Below, one piece after another: positions 1-6,518 of a DNA stretch of 12,082 nucleotides; position 1 is the stretch's first letter, and each line of letters starts with the position of its first letter. This DNA comes from Caldifarciminota bacterium (GTDB lineage: Bacteria > Hydrothermota > E44-bin80), in NCBI GenBank assembly GCA_023127905.1, contig JAGMEZ010000500.1:1-12082 (forward strand), read 5' to 3'. The notes below the pieces were generated by a model, which was not told the origin of the DNA, ran no database searches, and saw only the letters and a program-made list of their open reading frames with translations. The position numbers were made by a program, and so were the translations under genes.

Positions 1-202
1 GAGGAACAATCATTCGTTTAATAGGATCATGATCATAGGAACCTTTTTCCTGAATCAACGACATATAATACTGGCTAATGCTCATTGGGTGCTTTTCAAT
101 AATTTTCTGTATTTTCTTCCTCTCTTTTGTGCTTAAATCTATGTGTTTATTCAACTGTTCAACGGTAGATATGTTATTCTTGAGCTTTTCTCTCCAGGGC
201 AT
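1..202 (-). CDS. KamA-family radical SAM protein (lysine 2,3-aminomutase-like), N-terminal part only
   Basis: I translated this by hand from the ATG at 202-200 on the minus strand. The 67 visible residues begin MPWREKLKNNISTVEQLN and contain KHPMSISQYYMSLI followed by DPIKRMIVP near the edge. This Trp-Arg start, the HPM-x-I-x-x-YY-x-SLI segment and the DPI-x-(R/K)-M-x-(V/I)-P segment are typical of the N-terminus of KamA/EpmB-family aminomutases, which use a radical SAM cluster and PLP to move an amino group on lysine. The catalytic CxxxCxxC motif lies beyond the window and cannot be checked. A strong Shine-Dalgarno AAAGGAGGTG at 209-218 supports the start. The short N-terminal extension fits the generic KamA/EpmB-like type, but beta-lysine synthesis, lysine fermentation and EF-P modification cannot be told apart from this fragment. 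The gene is divergent from yajC. Confidence 0.8.
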   Translation of the reverse strand, partial: MPWREKLKNNISTVEQLNKHIDLSTKERKKIQKIIEKHPMSISQYYMSLIQEKGSYDHDPIKRMIVP

Positions 203-295
203 CCTGTTCACCTCCTTTATATTATAATTTTTTAAAATGATGTAAAACATTCATTAACGAACCCTTTGTCCATGTGATAAAGAATTGTAGGCATT

Positions 296-369
296 ACGAA
301 CAATAAATTCGTTTTCTGTAACGTTTTACTACTAAAGTTACAAGGTATATCTGCATTCGGTAACAGATA
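296..369 (-). promoter_or_regulatory. Three consecutive hairpins in the leader of the kamA-like gene
   Basis: Read on the minus strand, three inverted repeats follow each other. The first is TATCTG/CAGATA (369-364 with 353-348, 10-nt loop). The second is TGTAAC/GTTACA (342-337 with 322-317, 14-nt loop). The third is ACGAA/TTCGT (312-308 with 300-296, 7-nt loop). All stems are perfect. They lie in the roughly 190-nt stretch between the predicted transcription start near 392 and the ATG at 202. GTTAC in the first loop could also pair with GTAAC of the second stem, so alternative folds are possible. I do not recognise any riboswitch consensus. The hairpins are seen directly; a regulatory role is inference, and AT-rich sequence gives some chance hairpins. 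Confidence 0.35.
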
Positions 370-398
370 GGTTAAATATGAACTTATAGCAGTATTAT

Positions 399-427
399 AC
401 TATAATCGATTTTTTCAATAATGTCAA
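399..427 (-). promoter_or_regulatory. Sigma70-type promoter for the kamA-like gene
   Basis: On the minus strand a perfect -35 box TTGACA (427-422) is followed after exactly 17 nt by TATAGT (404-399). A further overlapping TATAAT at 399-394 would need a 22-nt spacer and is less likely. The predicted start near 392 leaves a leader of about 190 nt before the ATG at 202. Confidence 0.65.
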
Positions 428-476
428 GTGTTTTTTGGATATTTCTTATGAAAAGTCTGAAATCTTTAAAATCCTA

Positions 477-505
477 TTGACATTGTCTTTTTTTTCCTGT
501 ATAAC
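477..505 (+). promoter_or_regulatory. Sigma70-type promoter for yajC-fmt
   Basis: A perfect TTGACA (477-482) and TATAAC (500-505) are separated by exactly 17 bp. The expected transcription start is about 512. The Shine-Dalgarno AAGGAGG occupies 515-521 and the ATG is at 526, so the 5' untranslated leader would be only about 14 nt, with the ribosome binding site almost at the mRNA end. Confidence 0.75.
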
Positions 506-525
506 GAACAAAAAAAGGAGGTAAA

Positions 526-837
526 ATGGTTGAAACTCTTCATGCAATGGGACAGGGAGGGCAGCAGGGTCAGACTAACCCCATAACGACAATTGTATTT
601 ATTGTAATGATAATTGCAATCCTTTACTTTCTCCTCTTTATGCCTCAGAGAAAACAAGAACAGAAAAGGAAACAGATGATCGGAAACCTGACAAAGGGGG
701 ACGAAGTTGTAACATCAGGAGGAATCCACGGAACAATTACACGCGTAAAGGAGGATACTATCGTTATAAAGATAGCAGACAAAACTGAAATAACAGTTGA
801 GAAAAACGCTGTTTCAAAACAAAAAGAGAAAAGGTAA
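526..837 (+). CDS. yajC: YajC, Sec translocase auxiliary subunit
   Basis: This 103-aa small membrane protein belongs to the SecDF-YajC accessory complex, which binds the SecYEG channel and helps late steps of protein export. The order of parts is typical of the family: a Gly/Gln-rich N-terminus (residues 8-16), one membrane helix (about 20-38, ITTIVFIVMIIAILYFLLF), the hallmark MPQRKQEQKRKQ immediately after it, and a small basic beta-rich cytosolic domain containing LTKGDEVVTSGGIHGTI (55-71). The length is normal. AAGGAGG lies 4 nt before the ATG. The usual partners secD and secF are not downstream; fmt follows after 59 bp and is probably co-transcribed. Identification is firm; the operon with fmt is inference from spacing and shared strand. 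Confidence 0.95.
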   Translation: MVETLHAMGQGGQQGQTNPITTIVFIVMIIAILYFLLFMPQRKQEQKRKQMIGNLTKGDEVVTSGGIHGTITRVKEDTIVIKIADKTEITVEKNAVSKQKEKR

Positions 838-896
838 CAACAAGGAATACAGAAACCATAAAACCAACATCATCGTACTTAATATAAAGAAAATAA

Positions 897-1832
897 ATGA
901 GAATAGTCTACTGGGGAAGCTCAGCTATTTCAGCGGAAATTGCTCAATCGCTTTTAGAAAACAATTTCAACATCAATCTTATAATCAGCCAACCTGACAG
1001 GGAAAAAGGCAGAGGAAGAAAACGGTTACCAACACCTGTTAAACATTTAGCAATTGTTCATAATATAGATGTGTTAACCCCGGTCGACCCAAATATTAAT
1101 GATGTAATACAAAAGATTTCAGATTATAAACCTGGTCTTTTCTTTCTCAGTGCTTATGCCAAAATTCTTGGAAATGAATTGCTTAACTTACCAACCAAAG
1201 GTGCAGTTAATCTTCATTTCTCCTTGCTCCCTGAATTAAGGGGCGCTGCACCAATCCATAGAGCAATAATAAATGGTTTAACAAAGACAGGTGTAACAAC
1301 CTTTTTTATGAATGAATTCCTTGACAGAGGAGATATCATACTAAAGAAAGAAACAGAGATTAAGGAATTTGAAACTGCTGGTGAACTTGAAAAAAGACTT
1401 ATTTTCATAGGAAAAGATATAGCAATAGAAACAATTAAAAAAATAAATACGGGTGATTTCACATGTATTAAACAGGATGCATCAAAAAAAAGCTACGCAA
1501 AAAAGATCACGAAGGAAGAGAGAATTATCAACTGGATGTCAACATCAATCGAAATAATAAGAAAGATAAATGGTCTTTCACCAACTCCGGGGAGTTACAC
1601 ATTTTTCAGTGGAAAACGCATAACTCTCTTAAAAGCAAAATCTGGAGTGGTTAAGGAGGGAAAACCTGGTACAATTATTACGGAAAAGAACCTTGAAGTT
1701 ATAGCAGGGGATAAAAACACAGTAATTATTGAACTACTGAGACCAGAGGGAAAAACCATCATGCATAGCAATGACTTCATTAACGGCTATAGAGTAAAAG
1801 AAGGTGATTCGTTTCAACCGGTAACTCGTTAA
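897..1832 (+). CDS. fmt: Methionyl-tRNA formyltransferase
   Basis: This 311-aa enzyme transfers a formyl group from 10-formyltetrahydrofolate to Met-tRNA(fMet), making the initiator tRNA for translation. The N-terminal Rossmann-type formyltransferase domain (about 1-205) carries QPDREKGRGRK (32-42), the loop that contacts the tRNA acceptor in this family, and the catalytic trio in NLHFSLLPELRGAAP (N105, H107) and LDRGD (D146). The C-terminal OB-like domain (about 210-305) includes INGLSPTPGSYTFF. Length is normal. TAA immediately precedes the ATG in frame, so this is the earliest start, and MRIVYWGSS matches the family N-terminus. No clear Shine-Dalgarno is visible upstream (an A-rich run instead). 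The deformylase gene def, the common neighbour of fmt, is absent; yajC is upstream. Confidence 0.96.
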   Translation: MRIVYWGSSAISAEIAQSLLENNFNINLIISQPDREKGRGRKRLPTPVKHLAIVHNIDVLTPVDPNINDVIQKISDYKPGLFFLSAYAKILGNELLNLPTKGAVNLHFSLLPELRGAAPIHRAIINGLTKTGVTTFFMNEFLDRGDIILKKETEIKEFETAGELEKRLIFIGKDIAIETIKKINTGDFTCIKQDASKKSYAKKITKEERIINWMSTSIEIIRKINGLSPTPGSYTFFSGKRITLLKAKSGVVKEGKPGTIITEKNLEVIAGDKNTVIIELLRPEGKTIMHSNDFINGYRVKEGDSFQPVTR

Positions 1833-1838
1833 TAACGT

Positions 1839-1871
1839 CCCGAAAAATGCAAAGCATTTACGGGTTTGTTT
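1839..1871 (+). terminator. Terminator-like hairpin after fmt
   Basis: Seven bases after the fmt stop, an inner 6-bp stem AAATGC/GCATTT with an AAA loop (1845-1859) sits inside an outer CCCG/CGGG stem (1839-1842 with 1861-1864), separated by small internal loops. TTTGTTT (1865-1871) follows. This fits a rho-independent terminator for yajC-fmt, although the U tract is interrupted by G. The inner hairpin may also be a diverged first member of the adjoining repeat array. Confidence 0.5.
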
Positions 1872-1959
1872 ACAGCGTAGCGTTTGTTTACAGCGAAGCG
1901 TTTAATTCACAGCCGAAGGCGTTTATTCACAGCCGAAGGCATTTGTTTACAGCGAAGCG
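1865..1959. repeat. Tandem array of five minihairpin repeats
   Basis: Five direct units fill the convergent fmt/rsmE gap: TTTGTTTACAGCGTAGCG (1865-1882), TTTGTTTACAGCGAAGCG (1883-1900 and again 1942-1959), and two longer versions ending GCCGAAGGCG (1901-1921) and GCCGAAGGCA (1922-1941). Each unit is a T-rich linker followed by a tiny palindrome with a GNA triloop: GC-GTA-GC, GC-GAA-GC or GCC-GAA-GGC. The longer units gain a C on one arm and a matching G on the other, so pairing is kept. A partial linker, TTTAC, follows at 1960-1964 and the rsmE stop codon comes directly after. The array is not coding; open frames through it are fortuitous. Confidence 0.85.
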
Positions 1960-1964
1960 TTTAC

Positions 1965-2675
1965 TTATATTGCCAAAATCCTTGTCAGGGCTACAATTCC
2001 AGCAGTTTCTGTCCTCAATTTTGTTACACCAAGCGTAACAAGAATAAAACCTTTATCTACTGCAGCCTTAACCTCCCACTTTTCAAAACCTCCCTCTGGT
2101 CCAATAAGAACAAGTACCCTCGTTGCTTTATTTCCACGAAGATTTTCTTCAAGAACACCTTCACGCTGCTTTTCATAAGCAATGAACCTAACAGGAAATA
2201 CAATACTATTGTCCAACAGTTCCTCAAAGCTAATGGGTTCATGAATCTTTGGAAGAATGGATCGTTCTGACTGTTTAATGGCGGAAATAGCTACCTTCTC
2301 CCACCTCTTAACTTTATTATATCCTGGAATAACAACACTCCTCTTCGTCAGGACAGGAATTATTTCACTTACTCCAAGTTCCGTTGCTTTCTCTACAAAC
2401 CACTCCATTCTTTTCGCTTTCGGAGGAGCGATGGCTATTCCAACATATATCCCAGGCTCGTTGCTTCTTCTTGTAATTTTCGAAATTTTCGCAACTATAA
2501 AATTAGATTTTATTTTTAAAATTACAGAATGGTATTCTTCTCCATCCCCTGTGGTAACAACAATCTTATCGGTAATCTTCAATCGCAAAACATTCTTAAT
2601 ATGTCTGAATTCCTTGCCTTTAATGACAATTTTATCATCTTCAATGTCCTTCTTCTTTACAACAAAATAACCCAT
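1965..2675 (-). CDS. rsmE: 16S rRNA (uracil-1498-N3) methyltransferase RsmE
   Basis: This 236-aa SPOUT-family enzyme uses SAM to methylate N3 of U1498 in 16S rRNA of the small subunit. The N-terminal PUA-like RNA-binding domain (about 1-70) contains GKEFRHIKNVLR. The C-terminal knotted SPOUT domain carries the family signatures KATELGVSEIIPVL (95-108), LIGPEGGFEKWEV and LGVTKLRTETAGIVAL, the last forming the SAM-binding knot. Length is normal. MGYFVV matches the family start, but no Shine-Dalgarno is visible; the upstream sequence is a T-rich run. It follows dnaJ by 89 bp. In many bacteria the order is dnaJ-prmA-rsmE; here prmA is missing from the slot. The stop lies directly against the repeat array, with no conventional terminator seen. 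Confidence 0.94.
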   Translation of the reverse strand: MGYFVVKKKDIEDDKIVIKGKEFRHIKNVLRLKITDKIVVTTGDGEEYHSVILKIKSNFIVAKISKITRRSNEPGIYVGIAIAPPKAKRMEWFVEKATELGVSEIIPVLTKRSVVIPGYNKVKRWEKVAISAIKQSERSILPKIHEPISFEELLDNSIVFPVRFIAYEKQREGVLEENLRGNKATRVLVLIGPEGGFEKWEVKAAVDKGFILVTLGVTKLRTETAGIVALTRILAI

Positions 2676-2764
2676 AATAATAGAAAAAATAAAAAAAGAA
2701 TAAAAAAGTTTATTGGATTTAGTAATTTGTACAGATTCCTGGAAAGATTACCGTGCGTATAAAT
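2676..2764 (-). other. AT-rich dnaJ-rsmE gap
   Basis: This 89-bp gap has no recognisable coding remnant, strong promoter or Shine-Dalgarno. The half next to rsmE is a long T-rich run on the coding strand. In other bacteria prmA often sits between dnaJ and rsmE; nothing here looks like a fragment of it. Confidence 0.5.
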
Positions 2765-3910
2765 TTATGCATTTTTTGGGGGTTCTTTCGAAATCACCTC
2801 GAGCCGCTTTAATAACTCTTTCTCTTCCGCATTTATCCTTTTTGGTGTCCAGATCTTCACCTCAATATACTCATCACCTTTTCCCGGAAAATTTATATTG
2901 GGAAGACCCTGCCCTTTCAAGCGAAACAGCTTACCCGACTCAGTTCCAGAAGGAATCTTTAACGATATTTTTCCATTTAATGTTGGGATATGAACTTTTC
3001 CACCAAGAACAGCTTTTGTATAAGAAATAAAAGCCCTGTAGACTATGTCTGAACCATGCCTTTCAAATTGTTGATGTTTCTTCTCTTCAATAACAACAAT
3101 TAAATCTCCTTTAGATCCGTTGTTTGGTCCAACATGTCCTTCTCCCCCTAAGGAAATATAATTCCCTTCACTTACTCCAGCTGGAATTTTTACCGAGATT
3201 ACTGAAGATTTCTTTACTCTTCCTGTTCCTTTACAGCCTTTGCATGGCTCCTTGACAATCTTCCCTGTTCCCCCACAACGACCGCAGGTTCTAACAGTTT
3301 GAACAAGACCAAATAAACTACTTGAAGTTTTTGCTACCTGTCCTCTTCCCTGACATTCCATGCAGGTAACAAGTCCACTTTCCTTTTTAGCACCTGAACC
3401 ACCACAAGTATCACACCTACTATACCTCATAACTTTTATCTTCTTCTTAACACCTTTTGCAATTTCTTCAAGTGAAAGTTTGAGGTTTATTTTTATATCA
3501 CCACCTCGTATAGCTTGAACCCTTTTCCCAAAACCTGTTCTCACACCACCCCCGAATAAGTCAAATATGCTGCCACCTCCAAGATTACCGCCAAAGATCC
3601 CTTCAAAAATATCACTTAAATCTACATCTCTATAATGGGTAAAATCACGTCCCATGTTGAATCCACCACTTCCAAATGCCCCTTCCATTCCTGAATGTCC
3701 AAAACGATCATACGTTGCTCTTTTATTATTATCCATAAGAATTTCATAAGCTTCAGAAATTCCTTTAAATTTTTCTGTAGCTTCTTCTTTTTTCTCGGGA
3801 TTTGCGTCAGGATGATATTTTTTTGCTAGTTCCCTGTACGCTTTCTTTATCTCATTATCAGAAGCGTTTCTGGGAACTCCAAGAACTTCATAATAATCTC
3901 TCTTTCCCAT
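2765..3910 (-). CDS. dnaJ: Chaperone protein DnaJ (type I Hsp40)
   Basis: This 381-aa co-chaperone delivers unfolded substrates to DnaK and stimulates its ATPase in the cytosol. It has all class I parts in order. The J domain (about 4-70) has the essential HPD at 33-35. A Gly/Phe-rich region (about 74-125) includes [19 protein letters not shown]. The zinc-binding domain has four CxxCxGxG repeats at C166/C169, C183/C186, C209/C212 and C223/C226. C-terminal substrate-binding domains follow, with [18 protein letters not shown] and [14 protein letters not shown]. Length is normal. The start lies 13 nt after the dnaK stop, and GAAGGAAG in that gap is a plausible ribosome binding site. It is co-transcribed with grpE and dnaK. 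Confidence 0.97.
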   Translation of the reverse strand: MGKRDYYEVLGVPRNASDNEIKKAYRELAKKYHPDANPEKKEEATEKFKGISEAYEILMDNNKRATYDRFGHSGMEGAFGSGGFNMGRDFTHYRDVDLSDIFEGIFGGNLGGGSIFDLFGGGVRTGFGKRVQAIRGGDIKINLKLSLEEIAKGVKKKIKVMRYSRCDTCGGSGAKKESGLVTCMECQGRGQVAKTSSSLFGLVQTVRTCGRCGGTGKIVKEPCKGCKGTGRVKKSSVISVKIPAGVSEGNYISLGGEGHVGPNNGSKGDLIVVIEEKKHQQFERHGSDIVYRAFISYTKAVLGGKVHIPTLNGKISLKIPSGTESGKLFRLKGQGLPNINFPGKGDEYIEVKIWTPKRINAEEKELLKRLEVISKEPPKNA

Positions 3911-3923
3911 TTACTCTTCCTTC

Positions 3924-5906
3924 TCAGATACCTTCCTCTTCCGAGTTTTTCTCACCCTTGTCCTTGTCTTCGTCATCAATTACTTCATAATCTGCGTCTA
4001 CAGCATCAGAACTCTCGGATTTTTCTTCTGGTTTTTCTTCCTTTTCACCAACAGTTTCCTCCTGCTGGGTCTCACCCGCACCCTGTTGCTCTGTCGTCGT
4101 CTGTTGATACATTTTCTCAGAGATAACATACGATGCATTCTGAACTGCTTCCATATGACTTTCAATTTCACCCACATTGTTGGTTTGCATCACCTTTTTC
4201 AGTTCCTCAACCTGTTTCTTTATATCTTTTTTCTCTGAATCTGATAATTTATCACCATACTCCCTAAGGCTTTTCTCTGTTGAATAAATAAGCGAATCCG
4301 CTCTATTTCTCGCTTCAATAAGATGAGTCTTCTTTTCATCCTCTGCCTCATGTAACTTTGCCTCTTTGACCATCTTTTCCACTTCATCATCACTAAGTCC
4401 ACTTGAAGCCGTAATACGAATTTTCTGTTCCTTAGCTGTACCAAGATCTTTTGCAGAAACATGGAGAATACCATCTGCGTCGATATCGAATGCTACCTCA
4501 ATCTGTGGAACACCGCGTGGTGCAGGTGGAATTCCAACAAGTTCAAATTTCCCAAGGGTTCTATTATCAGTCGACATTTTTCGCTCACCCTGAAGGACAT
4601 GAATAGTAACGGCAGGTTGGTTATCCGCTGCAGTTGTAAATATTTGACTCTTTTTTGTGGGAATTGTAGTATTTCTATCAATAATTGGTGTCTTTACGCC
4701 TCCCAGGGTTTCTATTCCGAGTGTTAAGGGTGTCACGTCGAGTAAAAGTACATCTTTAACCTCTCCACTAAGAACTGCTCCCTGGATGGCAGCTCCCATA
4801 GCCACGACTTCATCAGGATTTATTCCTTTATGGGGTTCCTTTTCAAAATAGCTTTTCACTGCTTCCTGTATTGCAGGCATTCTCGTCATACCACCAACAA
4901 GTATCACTTCATCAATATCTTTCGCAGAAATCTTTGCGTCCTCGAGTGCCTGCGTAACAGGTTGTTTTGTCCGCTCAATCATATCTTCTACAAGACTTTC
5001 AAGTTTTGCCCTCCTCATCTTCATATCAAGATGTTTTGGTCCAGAGGCATCGGCAGTTATAAAAGGAAGGTTTATAGATGTTTCAAGGGTTGTTGAAAGT
5101 TCAATCTTAGCTTTCTCCGCCTGCTCACGTAATCTCTGAAGAGCCCTTTTATCCTCCCGTAAGTCAATTCCACTCTCTTTCTTGAACTCATCAGTAATCC
5201 AGTCCACGATTCTCTGGTCAAAATCATCACCACCAAGGTGAGTATCTCCATTTGTGGATTTAACTTCAAAAACACCTTCCCCAATCTCAAGAATAGAAAT
5301 ATCAAACGTTCCTCCTCCGAAATCAAAAACTGCTATCTTCTCATTCTTCTTCTTCTTCTCAAGACCGTAAGAAAGTGACGCAGCTGTTGGTTCATTTATA
5401 ATACGGAGTACATCAAGTCCAGCAATCTTCCCTGCATCCTTGGTTGCTTTCCTTTGTGAATCATTAAAATATGCGGGAACTGTTATAACGGCTTTTTTAA
5501 CTTCATCACCGATATATTCTTCAGCTGCTTTTTTTAAATATTTTAATATCATTGCAGAAACTTCAGGTGGTGAATACTGCTTTCCCCCCATCTCTACCCT
5601 CACATCACCTCCCGAAGCTTCAATAACTTTATACGATACTTTCTTCATTTCTTCTGAAACTTCATTATACCTTCTTCCCATAAATCTCTTAATTGAATAT
5701 ACAGAATTTTCAGGATTGGTTATTTGTTGCCTTTTCGCAATTATACCAACCAACCTCTCGCCATCCTCCTTAATTGCTACAACTGAAGGCGTTGTTCTTC
5801 CTCCATCAAGATTAGGAATAATTGTAGGTTCTCCTCCTTCCATTATTGCTACACAAGAATTTGTAGTTCCAAGATCAATTCCTATTACTCTATCCTTAGA
5901 TGCCAT
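3924..5906 (-). CDS. dnaK: Chaperone protein DnaK (Hsp70)
   Basis: This 660-aa ATP-dependent chaperone binds and releases exposed hydrophobic segments of client proteins. The nucleotide-binding domain has [13 protein letters not shown] near residue 9, [27 protein letters not shown] and [25 protein letters not shown] is the interdomain linker, followed by the substrate-binding beta domain and helical lid. The acidic tail ends with [20 protein letters not shown], a longer variant of the usual acidic terminus. A Gln/Thr/Glu-rich linker precedes it. Three in-frame ATGs lie close together at 5915, 5912 and 5906. I chose 5906 because AAGGAGG at 5916-5922 is 9 nt upstream of it but touches the first ATG, and [13 protein letters not shown] fits the family. 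It overlaps the end of grpE by 11 nt, suggesting translational coupling. Confidence 0.97.
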   Translation of the reverse strand: MASKDRVIGIDLGTTNSCVAIMEGGEPTIIPNLDGGRTTPSVVAIKEDGERLVGIIAKRQQITNPENSVYSIKRFMGRRYNEVSEEMKKVSYKVIEASGGDVRVEMGGKQYSPPEVSAMILKYLKKAAEEYIGDEVKKAVITVPAYFNDSQRKATKDAGKIAGLDVLRIINEPTAASLSYGLEKKKKNEKIAVFDFGGGTFDISILEIGEGVFEVKSTNGDTHLGGDDFDQRIVDWITDEFKKESGIDLREDKRALQRLREQAEKAKIELSTTLETSINLPFITADASGPKHLDMKMRRAKLESLVEDMIERTKQPVTQALEDAKISAKDIDEVILVGGMTRMPAIQEAVKSYFEKEPHKGINPDEVVAMGAAIQGAVLSGEVKDVLLLDVTPLTLGIETLGGVKTPIIDRNTTIPTKKSQIFTTAADNQPAVTIHVLQGERKMSTDNRTLGKFELVGIPPAPRGVPQIEVAFDIDADGILHVSAKDLGTAKEQKIRITASSGLSDDEVEKMVKEAKLHEAEDEKKTHLIEARNRADSLIYSTEKSLREYGDKLSDSEKKDIKKQVEELKKVMQTNNVGEIESHMEAVQNASYVISEKMYQQTTTEQQGAGETQQEETVGEKEEKPEEKSESSDAVDADYEVIDDEDKDKGEKNSEEEGI

Positions 5907-6435
5907 TTTCATCATCCTCCTTTTTTTTGTCTTGTTTTGAAACTGTTACCTTTGCAGGCCTTATAACTTTATCTCTTAGTACATATCCTTTTTCTATCTC
6001 TTCAAGTACTGTAGATGGTTCATGTTCCTTACTCTCAATAGCAAGGAATGCTTCGTGCATGTAAGGATCAAATTTTTCACCAACACATTCAAAGGACTTT
6101 AACCCTTCTTTCTTAAGAATATCTTTTAACTGCCTTAGAATTAATTTAATACCATCGAGTATCTTCTCAACATCTTCAGTATTCTTACTTGCATCAATTG
6201 CCCTTTCAAAATTATCCACAACAGGGAGAATACTCAGAATTAATCTTTCACTTGCATATTTCTGTATTTCCTCTTTTTCCTTAATTGTTCGTTTTCTCTG
6301 ATTATCCAAATCCGCAAGTGCTCGTAAGTACTTATTAGTATATTCCTTTGCATCCTCGTGTGCAGTATTTAACTCTTCCCTTAATTTTTCAATCTCAGAT
6401 TCTTTCTCTTTTTTTCCTTTCTTTACCGTAGACAA
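5896..6435 (-). CDS. grpE: GrpE, nucleotide exchange factor for DnaK
   Basis: This 179-aa protein releases ADP from DnaK and so resets the Hsp70 cycle. A long charged N-terminal helix that should form the dimeric coiled coil (about 10-60, including [14 protein letters not shown]) leads to [12 protein letters not shown] (69-80). The beta-wing domain follows, with [11 protein letters not shown] (119-129) and [18 protein letters not shown] (150-167), all family hallmarks. Length is normal. The start codon is TTG (6435-6433), with GGAGG 4 nt upstream; the next in-frame ATG falls deep in the protein, so the TTG is needed. An ATG just upstream is out of frame. It is the first gene after the promoter at 6467-6495 and overlaps dnaK. 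Confidence 0.96.
   Translation of the reverse strand: MSTVKKGKKEKESEIEKLREELNTAHEDAKEYTNKYLRALADLDNQRKRTIKEKEEIQKYASERLILSILPVVDNFERAIDASKNTEDVEKILDGIKLILRQLKDILKKEGLKSFECVGEKFDPYMHEAFLAIESKEHEPSTVLEEIEKGYVLRDKVIRPAKVTVSKQDKKKEDDENGI
5916..5922 (-). promoter_or_regulatory. dnaK ribosome binding site inside grpE
   Basis: AAGGAGG on the minus strand lies within the last codons of grpE. Its spacing is 0 nt to the ATG at 5915, 3 nt to that at 5912 and 9 nt to that at 5906, so it favours the last as the dnaK start. Confidence 0.75.
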
Positions 6436-6439
6436 TATA

Positions 6440-6444
6440 CCTCC
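6440..6444 (-). promoter_or_regulatory. grpE ribosome binding site selecting a TTG start
   Basis: GGAGG on the minus strand is 4 nt before TTG at 6435-6433. No in-frame ATG is available nearby, so this site decides the non-ATG start of grpE. Confidence 0.65.
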
Positions 6445-6466
6445 ATAGATATAAATAACTTATAAG

Positions 6467-6495
6467 AATATAATAACAAAATGGTGTTTTGTCAA
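6467..6495 (-). promoter_or_regulatory. Sigma70-type promoter for grpE-dnaK-dnaJ-rsmE
   Basis: On the minus strand TTGACA (6495-6490) and TATATT (6472-6467) are separated by exactly 17 nt. The predicted start is about 6460, giving a leader of about 25 nt. The spacer holds a small inverted repeat, CAAAA-N5-TTTTG, that could be an operator half-site pair or chance. No CIRCE operator (TTAGCACTC-N9-GAGTGCTAA) and no sigma32-like CTTGAA/CCCCAT pattern are seen. Confidence 0.7.
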
Positions 6496-6518
6496 GACTG
6501 ATTTATAATTTATGTCTC

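Larger units (their letters stand above)
203..525. other. Divergent intergenic region, 323 bp
   Basis: No convincing coding sequence is present. The region is very AT-rich. It holds the two divergent promoters, the leader hairpins listed separately, and the ribosome binding sites of both flanking genes. A 7-bp inverted pair, GTAAAAC at 242-248 and GTTTTAC at 323-329, could close a larger fold over the middle of the leader. I see no tRNA, known riboswitch or terminator. Confidence 0.7.

Noticed and set aside
203..392. Known lysine riboswitch ahead of the kamA-like gene
   Set aside because: The hairpins lack the conserved core sequences of the lysine riboswitch as I know them, and the stems are short and AT-rich.
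1865..1964. Possible CRISPR array
   Set aside because: The T-rich linkers between palindromes are about 10 nt and are themselves repeated, units are only 18-21 bp, and no cas genes are nearby.
1847..2270. Plus-strand open frames of 63 and 128 codons across the repeat array and the rsmE end
   Set aside because: They arise from repeat translation and antisense of rsmE, lack ribosome sites, and resemble no protein family.
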